From: Tuctoria greenei
Lineage: Eukaryota; Streptophyta; Magnoliopsida; Poales; Poaceae
Reading direction: 5' to 3'
Assembly (NCBI GenBank): GCA_036927565.1
Contig: JAYESD010000009.1
Coordinates: forward strand, 25,821,601-25,885,600
Length of the DNA: 64,000 nucleotides
Shown here piece by piece: positions 56,116-64,000 of this stretch. Position 1 is the first letter of the stretch. Each line of letters starts with the position of its first letter. A program made the position numbers and the translations under genes. The notes under the pieces were generated by a model. That model ran no database searches. It saw nothing but the letters and a program-made list of their open reading frames with translations, and was not told the DNA's origin.

Positions 56116-57667
56116 TGAAAGTGCATCTAGGCAATCCCTTGCGGGTTTTGGACGATTGATGACAAACAAATGAGATCTTAATGAACTTGTTGAGATGACT
56201 GCAGGTCAATTTAAATGATATAGTTTGGTGCACTCAAAAAGTGAAAAATGATGTGATGAAGAAAAAGAGAAATGCCCAAATGATGACTGAAGCGCAATAG
56301 GATGTGTGTGAGAGACACATCCCAAGAGCTCAAGTCTTTGCGTAGGGGTAAGGGCTTAAAATCAACCTAAAAATTCACTGAGCATCGGACTAGTCCGTTC
56401 ATGGACCGCACTAGTCCATTCAACTATTTGTTGTCCAAATTCATAGTGCACCAGACTAGTCTGAACATGAACTGGACTAGTCCGATCAACTTTTTGGAAC
56501 CATATTTCACAGTGCACTGAACTAGTCTGTTCATAGATCGGAATAGTCCATTCAGACTTCTGTAAACTCATTACACTGTGCACCGGACAAGTCCTTCCAT
56601 AAGATCAGACTAGTCCGTTATACTCTCTAATGTTCCATAACACATCACGCCGGACAAGTCCGTCTGAGGATCGGACTAGTCCGAGAAAGTTTCTGATGTT
56701 CAAATACACAGGCCACCGGACAAGTTCGGACACCTACCGAACTAGTCCGATATACCTCACACAATTCAGGGTTTCTAGTGTGCTACACATTCCACGCCTA
56801 TTTTACACAGCGCACTAGACAAGTCTGGTACCTAGTACAGGCTAGTCTGGCTGTCGGGATCCCTAATGGTAACAATTTTGGAAACACTATAAATAGGAGA
56901 TCCACGACCCCACAAACACAACACACGTATTCTACTGTTCACAACTCAAACCATAGTGCCACCACTTGTCCCAAGAGCACGAAAACCCAACTCTCACACA
57001 TCTAAGGTCCTCAAAAGTGAAAATATTTGAGTATTCAGATTTTGGATTGGGAGATTGGTGTCTACGCGCCATTGAGCTCTTGGGGTTTGATATCTTTATA
57101 CTTGTGCAATTAATTGTAATCTTTTCAAGTGTATTTGATCATCTTTTCATTGTAATTCTTGTTGGATCCCTCAACGTGTGAGGTTGCCCATCTACTCGCT
57201 AATTACCCGTGATAGGGAATCAAGTTGGCCTTGTGTGGTGACTTGACGAGGGAAAGGGTTTGAAGAGACCCGACTCTGTGTGGGCTTCCTCAACAAGGAG
57301 TAGATCTCTTTGGTGAGATAAAACCTCGGTAAAAATTCGTGTCCCGTGTGCTTCTTTATTTTTGCATCATCATTACTTAGGGCATTAAGTTGATTGACCT
57401 TGTAACTTGAATTACAATTGCTTTCCACGTGTAACTTTGCAATATTGATTGTCAATTCAAGTGATCTCAATAGTCGTTCAATTTCTATTGTTATAACATT
57501 TAATTCTTGAATCAACACTTAATTAACTCACCACACATTACCACACTGGACTAGTCCGCACCCCAACCATACAAGTTCGGTCACTCAAGTATTTGACAGT
57601 TTGATTAAGTGTGTAGGAAATTTTCAAAGCCTACTCACCCCCCCCCCCCCCAGGTAGGCCACATTCA
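56116..57667 (+). repeat. LTR3, shared by elements E and G
   Basis: It starts TGAAAGTGCATCTAGGC and ends ACATTCA, the same family as LTR2 with roughly 10% difference by eye. The dyad array is at 56384-56850, an intact TATAAATA at 56889-56896, a second dyad pair at about 57545-57590, and a C-run of 14 at 57638-57651. A polypurine tract stands on its left and a primer binding site on its right, so it serves as the 3' LTR of E and the 5' LTR of G. Confidence 0.9.
56889..56896 (+). promoter_or_regulatory. TATA box of LTR3
   Basis: CTATAAATAGGAG lies 40 bp after the dyad array and precedes the C- and A-rich probable transcript start region. Confidence 0.65.
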
Positions 57668-57669
57668 AT

Positions 57670-57681
57670 TGGTATCAGAGC
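57670..57681 (+). other. Primer binding site of element G
   Basis: TGGTATCAGAGC, an exact standard site two bases after the LTR3 end. Confidence 0.9.
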
Positions 57682-57720
57682 AGGTTATCCATCAACGAGA
57701 CTCACCGCACGGAGAGATCA

Positions 57721-59985
57721 ACGGCCTCTGAGAAGAACAACGAGATCCTGAAGGTGCTCAACACTGAAGAAGAGCAAGATACAAAAGCCTTCGATGCACT
57801 CAGGGAAAATCAACATGATGATGAAGAAGTAAGTCACCTCAAGCACTTTTAAGGAAGAAACTCCTGAGTCAAAAAGGAAAAGAGGACGAGAAGACGACGA
57901 GGAGTGGTCATCATGACTACTCCCGATATCCTTACAATTACAATTGTCTCAATTCAAATAATCATTATCTTTCCATTCCCATAGGAAAACCTACGCAATT
58001 TGACGGAAACGATTATACCATGTGGAAATATAATATGAAAATGCATCTAATCTCATTGAACCCAAGTCTTTGGCATATTGTGTTTACAAGTGTAGATATC
58101 ACAGATATAGATGATGAACTCACTCCGAAACAAGAACAAGAAATTCACCACAACACACAAGCCGTTGCAGTGATCACTTCATCTCTAAGCCGAGAAGAGT
58201 TCACCAAGATTGATGGACTAGAAAGTGCGAAGGAAATCTAGGATACACTCAAGACTGCACATGAAGGAAATCGGTCAGTGCGAGAAGCTAAAATTGAAAT
58301 GCTTGAAGGAGAATTTGGGAGATTTGCCATTGAAGAGGGTGAATAACCTCAAGACATATACAACCGGACGAAGGTGTTTATCAACAAGATCCGCGCCTAT
58401 GGAAGCAAGAAGTGGATTGACCATGAGGTGGTCAAAATAATGATTAGAGTATTTAGGCCAAGAAATGTCGCCTTGTGCTCTATGATCCGAGAAAGTCCGG
58501 GGTTCCACAAAATGACTCCGGATGATGAACTATTGGGCAAGATTATCAACCATGATATGATGGAGAAGGACGCCCAATACGCCAAATACCTAGCTGAGCA
58601 CATTTCTTCCAAGAATAAGGGCGTTGCTCTCAAAGCAACGTGCAAGCCTAAAGGAAAGGAAACCCATGATGCACAAGATGATGAAGACACAAGTGATGTA
58701 AGCACCGATTTGGATGAAGAGGAAATGACACTGTTCATCAAGAAATTCAAGCGCATGATGAGAAGGAAGGGCAGCAACTCAAGTGAAGGGAAGAGCAAAG
58801 GAAAAGGAAAATCCGAGGCTCGACGTACCCGCTACAACAATGGCGAGTATGATCACTTCATGGTTGACTGCACTTACGAAGAAAATAAAAGGAAGAAGGA
58901 AGCGAAGCCTCAATAAAAGAATATCTTCAGAAAAACGAGGCAAGCTCACCAAGCGCACATTGGCAAGGAGTGGGACTCAAACGACGAGTCCTCCTCTGAT
59001 GAAGAAGAGGAGATGACCATCATTGCCATCAAGAAGCTTACAAAGAAGTCTACACTCTTCCCGAACATGGGAGGATGGGAGACTCATAATCACACTTGCC
59101 TCATGGCTAAGGAAGGTAAGAAAAATGTTCGACTTACACCTCCCTCGCTAAATTCCTCTATTGAATATTTTGACAGCTCTAGTGAAAATGAGAAGATGTT
59201 TAGGGGATTAAGTAAAACTGCATTAAAGAAAATGAAAATATTGTCGGATGAAAGTTTTGAGAAAATTTAGATTGTCAACCGACAAGAAGATATGCGCATC
59301 CGTGAAAGGAAGAGATATCAAGAGGTTAAGAAACTCCTTGAGCTTAAGAGGGAAAAGAGCAAGTCACTTGAGCATGAGCTAGCCTTGAGTAAGGAAACTT
59401 ACTCAAAGCTAGAAGACTCACACATTGCAATCAAGGATGAACTTGCTAACTTGTCTAAAGTTAACAAGATTCTTGAAGTGCAAGTTGAGTCACTCAAGCA
59501 AAGTGACTCCTCCTCCACCAAAAGCTCACCTTCCAAAGGTGTAAGTCCGACAACAATTGTAACTTGCACATGTTCCATTAAGAAGAATATTGTTCAACAT
59601 GACTCTTCTACTTCTCATGCTAAACATCCATCCCAAAGTGGCATCATTGATAAGTAAAAGACAAATATGCATGTAATGCATATATGGTCACTAGACCAAC
59701 TAACCTCAAAGATGGCCTTGGGTTTAACAAAAACAAACACATGTCCACCAATGTTCATGCTAAGAAGCAAATTACTTTTCTTAAGGAAACATCACGTGAA
59801 TCTGAATTACAAATACTATTTCATACTTTTGATGCTTCCTATGTACTCATGAAAAACAAATCTGGATATGTATTTGCTAAATATGCAGGGCCACGCCACA
59901 AGAACTCAAAACTTTTGTGTGGGTGCCCAAGACTCCTGTGACTAACCTGCGAGGACCCAAGCAAGCTTGGGTATCTAAAACCAAG
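57721..59985 (+). pseudogene. gag: Gag of element G, start codon changed to ACG, multiple stops
   Basis: It is collinear with the Gag of E, but the start position reads ACG (57721-57723). Pieces are 58020-58241 (TMWKYNMKMHLISLNPSL), 58374-58916, 59013-59270 and 59292-59657. The zinc knuckle region (about 58831-58872) reads RYNNGEYDHFMVDC, so the first two cysteines are gone. The coiled-coil REKSKSLEHELALSKETY is intact (59349-59402). Clearly a dead copy. Confidence 0.8.
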
Positions 59986-59998
59986 AAATAATTCTGTT

Positions 59999-62126
59999 TT
60001 GCAGGCCTACTCCTCCAGTGGATCAAAATGGGTGCTGGACAGTGGATGCACTAATCACTTGACTGGAGAGAGGAGTATGTTCGTGGAGTATGAGCACAAT
60101 GTGGATCCAAGTGAAGGGATATACTTTGGAGACAACAACCAAGGAAAGGTCCTTGGCAGCGGGAAAATTGGAATCTCTTCCCAATGTACTACCTCAAATG
60201 TTTTACATGTAGATTCTTTTGATTATAACCTCTTGTGCATATCTCAGTTGTGCGACAAAGGTTATAACAATTTATTCACTGATGAGGGTGTGACCTTTTT
60301 AAAAGAAGCTATGGCTCAATTGCATTCAAGGGAATGTTGAAGGAAAATCTTTATCTTGTTGACTTCAACAAAGATAAAGCTAAGCTCAACACTTGCTTGG
60401 TTGCTAAAACTAACAATGGATGATTATGGCATAGACGGCTAGCCCATGTTGGGATGAGAAATATGTAGAAACTTCTAAAAGGGGGCCACATCTGAGGTTT
60501 AAATGATGTTGTTTTTGAGAAAGACAGGTTGTGAAACGCTTGCCAGGCGGGAAAACAAGTTGGAGCACCACATCCCACCAGGAATGTGATGACTACCTCA
60601 AGACCACTGGAACTTCTACACATGGACCTCTTTGGTCCAATTGCATATATAAGCATCGGTGGTAACAAATATGGATTGGTCATTGTTGATGATTTTTCTA
60701 GATTTACCTGGGTATTTTTCTTGTACGATAAATCAGAAACTCAGGGAATCCTCAAGAAATTTCTAAAAAGGGCACAAAATGAATTCTCCTCAACCGTGAA
60801 GAACATTAGAAGTGACAATGGAACGGAGTTCAAGAATACACAAGTTGAGGAGTACCTAGAGAATAAAGCATGAATTTTCAGCACCCTACTCCCCTGAACA
60901 AACAGGGGTGGCCGAAAGGAAGAACAGGACGCTCATCAAGATGGCTAGGACAATGCTGGATGAATACAAGACATCCGACCGGTTTTGGGCTGAAGCGGTG
61001 AACACCGCTTGTCACGGGACAAACTGCCTATATCTTCACTGACTTTTGGAAAAGATGCCATATGAGCTCCTCACTGGTACAGACCAAATGTTTCATACTT
61101 AAAAGTATTTGGTTGCAAATGTTTTATCTTTAACAAGAAACTGAGGACTTCAAAGTTCGCTTCAAAATTTGATGAAGGGTTCTTGCTTGGTTATGATTTG
61201 AATGCCTACGCCTATCGTGTCTTCAACAAAGTCTCTGATGTTATTGAAGTAGCACGTGACGTAGTATTCGATGAAACTAATGGCTCCTAAGTGGAGCAAG
61301 TTGATAAGTGTGTGCTAGATCAATAAGAAGCCCCATGTCAATTGTTGAGGAGGATGGCACTTGGTGATATTCGACCTCAAGAGCAACCACAAGACTCAAG
61401 TGCACAAGATGAATCTCAACAGGAAATCAATGATCAAGGGGGAGCTCATACACAAGATCAAGATCAGGAAAATCAGGAAGATCAATATAATTAGGAAAGC
61501 AATGATCTAGGGGGAGACTATGAGAATGAAGACAATGAATTGCAAGCAACTTCACAAGTTCCTCACCCAAGAGTACGTCATAGTATGCAAAGAGGTCATC
61601 CCGTCAACAACATCATTAGAGACATTGCTAAGGGAGTAACTATTATATCTCACATAGCAAATTTTTTTGAATACTATTCTTTTGTCTCTTTTATGGAACT
61701 ATACAGGGTAGAAGAAGCACTAAAGGATCCAGATTGGGTGATTGCAATGCAAGAGGATCTAAACAAATTCAAGGGAAATAAAGTATGGGAACTTGTGGAG
61801 AGACCAAAGGCGAACATCATTGGAACCAAATGGGTCTTTCGTAACAAACAAGATGAACATGGAGTGGTAACAAGAAATAAGGTGTGACTTGTGGCAAAAG
61901 GTCACTGACAAGTCGAAGGTTTAGACTTGGCGAAACTTTCGCTCCTGTAGCTAGACTTAAGTCCATTAATATTTTATTGGCATGTGCTACTCACCATAAT
62001 TTTAAGCTGTATCAAATGGATGTCAAAAGTGCTTTCCTCAGCGGTCCCATTAAGGAGGAAGTATATGTGGAGCAGTCACCAAGATTTGAAGATTAAGAGT
62101 ACCCCAACCATGTGTACAAACTGTGT
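59999..62126 (+). pseudogene. pol: Protease, integrase and N-terminal RT of element G, cut by element H
   Basis: The protease site WVLDSGCTNHLTGERSM is in frame 59999-60340. The pre-integrase finger follows in broken frames near 60420. The integrase core (60586-60873) keeps Asp in HMDLFGP and Asp in RSDNGTEF; the Glu region AERKNRTL is in another frame (about 60913). RT pieces are at 61540-61887 (EEALKDPDWVIAMQED, GTKWVFRNKQDEHGVV) and 61884-62096 (LYQMDVKSAFLSG). The coding sequence ends at NHVYKLC, where LTR4 starts at 62127. Confidence 0.85.
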
Positions 62127-63748
62127 TGAAAGTGCATCTAGGCTTCTCGTGTGGGTTTTGGTTGATTTATGACAAACAAATGAGACCCTAACAAAATTGT
62201 TGAGATGAGCGCAGGTTTTAAAGAAATTAGGAGGAAAGATCAAAAAGAAAGGAGAATGAGGAATCAAAAGGAAAAGAGCTCAAGAATTGAAAATATTAGA
62301 TCATTGTGTATGGAGTGTATTGGAGAAACACACCCCAAGAGCTCAAGTTAACAAACAGTTTAACTCACTGCACAATTCACAGGAAAACCAGACTTGTCTG
62401 ATAAGTCTCTGACTAGAAACGGACAAGTCTCCCCAGTGCAGAGTTGTCCGCAAGTGCTTCAGTTTACACAGCACTGGACTGGTCCGATATCACCACGAAC
62501 TAGTCCGATATCTCTTTGACTAAGATCAGACTAGTCCTCCCTAGTGCGTACTAGTCCTCAACACTTCACACTTGCACAATATCTGGACAAGTCCGATATC
62601 CATCGGACTAGTCCGATAATCTTCTGACTAAAATCGGATAAGTCCTCCAAGTCCGGACTTGTCCTTAGCCCCACAATTTTTCATGACACCGTACAAGTCC
62701 GATATCACCACGGACTAGTCGAAAAACTCTCTGACTAAAATTAGACAAGTCCTCCAAGTGCGGACTTGTCCTCAACTCTACATGAGGTTCACCACACCGG
62801 ACTAGTACGATATACGCCGGACTAGTCCGAACACTTCTAGAGCCCAGATCGGACTAGTCCGCCCATTTATAGACAAGTCCGATATCTCTGAACACTTAGG
62901 GTTTTCCACACGCCGCACACCGGACTAGTCCGGAGTCCACCACAGACTAGTCCGGACATCGCAAACCCTAACAGTAACTTTTGGAAACCCTAGTATAAAT
63001 AGAGGTGTACAGCCCTACAAACACACCTTTTGATCCCTGGGCCGTCACACCTTCCAAGAGCCCAAAATACACATCTCTCCACATATTCTAACCCTAAAAA
63101 GATCAAATCTTTGAGGATTAGCATTGATCAAAAGGAGAGACTTGTTCCACACGATCTTGAGCTCTTGGGTTTGAATCTCTCACACACTCTTGTTGTTTAT
63201 TACATATCTTTGGAGTGTGTTTGGTGGTGTTCTTTATTATAAATCTTGGGGAGCCCTCAACTTGTGAGAAGGCCCCTTGAACATGGTTATTTGCCTCTTT
63301 GTGGTTAGTGGAAGAGAATCGGCCTCCGTGGCGATTCGAGGAGGGTAGGGTTGGTGAAGACCCGATCCTCCGTGGAATCCTCAACGTGGATGTAGGTTTC
63401 CTTCGTGGGAATTGAACTACGGGATAAAATCGTGTCTCATGCATCTTCGTTTTACTTTTCATCATAATCTAGGTTTTGTATAGTGTTGTGAAATTCACCT
63501 TGAAACATTGTATCATACTTTATCATTGCAATATATTGATTGATTGGTTCAGTACACTATCTTATTTCTGCTTCATAGTGTGCTAGACGTAGAATTATCG
63601 ATTTACTTTGATCATTTAGTCCGCGCATACCAGACTAGTCCGCACAATATTGAACTAGTCCGATCTCTGTGTATTTGATCGATTTGTTAAGTGTTCAGGA
63701 TCCGACAAAAGTTCAAAAAGCCTATTCACCCCCTCTAGGCTACATTCA
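62127..63748 (+). repeat. 5' LTR of element H (LTR4)
   Basis: It starts TGAAAGTGCATCTAGGC and ends TACATTCA. The U3 array spans about 62390-62960 with CGGACTAGTCCG (perfect at 62921-62932), CGGACAAGTCC and one-sided variants ending GATATC. TATAAATA is at 62994-63001. Another dyad pair is at 63628-63664, and ATTCACCCCCT lies before the end. Confidence 0.9.
62994..63001 (+). promoter_or_regulatory. TATA box of LTR4
   Basis: TATAAATAGAGG lies about 35 bp downstream of the last U3 dyad. It is the standard position in this LTR group. Confidence 0.65.
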
Positions 63749-63750
63749 AT

Positions 63751-63762
63751 TGGTATCGGAGC
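63751..63762 (+). other. Primer binding site of element H
   Basis: TGGTATCGGAGC, one base different from the standard site, two bases after the LTR end. Confidence 0.85.
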
Positions 63763-63799
63763 CGGACTCTTCAAAAGAGACTCACCGCTCGAAGAGAAT

Positions 63800-64000
63800 A
63801 CGTCGAACGTCAAGGATGTACACAAGAACTTCAACAATGAGAAGTGTGATAAAGAAAGAACTCAAAAGCTAGAGAAGCTTCTCGACGCCATCCAAGATTG
63901 TGCGGACGATGACGAGGAGATGCTTGAACACAAGGCACTCCTAAGGAAGAAGGCACTCTTCCTAAAGGGGAACAAGAAGATCGAGGACGAAAAGAAGAAG
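63800..64000 (+). CDS. gag: Gag of element H, N-terminal fragment at the window edge
   Basis: An open frame (TSNVKDVHKNFNNEKCDK ... LEHKALLRKKALFLKG) corresponds by position and by its acidic-then-basic pattern (DDDEEM, LLRKK) to the start of Gag in E and G. The codon aligned with the ATG of E is ACG at 63800-63802, and no upstream in-frame ATG follows the primer binding site. The frame is open to the window end. Confidence 0.6.

Larger units (their letters stand above)
34503..57667 (+). mobile_element. Element E: Sirevirus-type Ty1/copia with nested gypsy insertions F and J
   Basis: LTR2 (34503-36069), gag, pol split by F (40482-47982), a spacer, the 3' ORF split by J (50893-55015), a 3' untranslated part with polypurine tract, and LTR3 (56116-57667). 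It inserted into the 3' ORF of C: no polypurine tract precedes LTR2, and C coding sequence runs up to 34502. Directly after LTR3 come a primer binding site and a second internal region of the same family (G), so LTR3 is shared. Confidence 0.85.
62127..64000 (+). mobile_element. Element H: 5' LTR and start of a further Sirevirus-type copia element
   Basis: It inserted into RT of G. It contains LTR4 (62127-63748), the primer binding site (63751-63762) and the first part of gag up to the window edge. The 5' LTR is related to LTR2 and LTR3 only at its first 17 bases, its ends and its dyads, so it is a separate family. Confidence 0.85.

Overview
The window is intergenic, retrotransposon-dominated plant DNA. 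I found no host gene, RNA gene or prokaryotic feature. Every coding stretch belongs to an LTR retrotransposon: Ty1/copia of the Sirevirus type, plus several Ty3/gypsy lineages. A grass (Poaceae) is the most likely source. The reasons are the dominance of large sireviruses, the grass-type gypsy families (RIRE2/Dasheng-like, Tekay/RIRE3-like LTRs, CRM-like) and the deep nesting. Species cannot be told from the sequence alone.

Layout. 1-3259: 5' part of a minus-strand sirevirus-like element (A), inserted in a decayed minus-strand copia element (B, 3260 to about 5200). About 5229-7549: plus-strand LTR and 5' part of a RIRE2/Dasheng-like gypsy element. 7550-10378: long gypsy-type solo LTR (K). 10380-11150: minisatellite with units of about 70 bp. 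11954-12778: minus-strand gypsy gag-protease remnant. 12779 onward: plus-strand sirevirus C, whose 3' end is not in the window. C is interrupted at 18525 by D, a near-intact minus-strand sirevirus (18530-30655) with a perfect target duplication. C is interrupted again at 34503 by a second sirevirus family. That family is present as two internal regions in tandem (E then G) that share the LTR at 56116-57667. E itself carries a CRM-like gypsy element (F, 40482-47982) and a long gypsy-type solo LTR (J, 50893-55015), both with 5-bp target duplications. G is cut at 62127 by the 5' LTR of a further sirevirus (H), whose gag runs off the window.

What stands out. Almost every LTR carries, just upstream of its TATA box, an array of short dyads built from the half-sites CGGA and TCCG with a 3-4 bp centre (such as CGGACTAGTCCG or CGGATGATCCG). 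The gypsy-type LTR K has the same dyad as the copia LTRs. In C, D and E the array appears a second time inside the element, in the spacer between RNase H and an extra 3' ORF in the 'env position'. In D and E that spacer also has a TATA-like element. I read this as an LTR-like internal promoter module driving a conserved extra ORF. The three extra ORFs (D 20246-22417, C 33051-34502, E 49992-55716) share a recognisable core domain.

Limits: all alignments, LTR comparisons and motif counts were made by eye. Boundaries with matching 5-bp duplications (D, F, J) are firm. Those of B, K and the RIRE2-like pieces are approximate.
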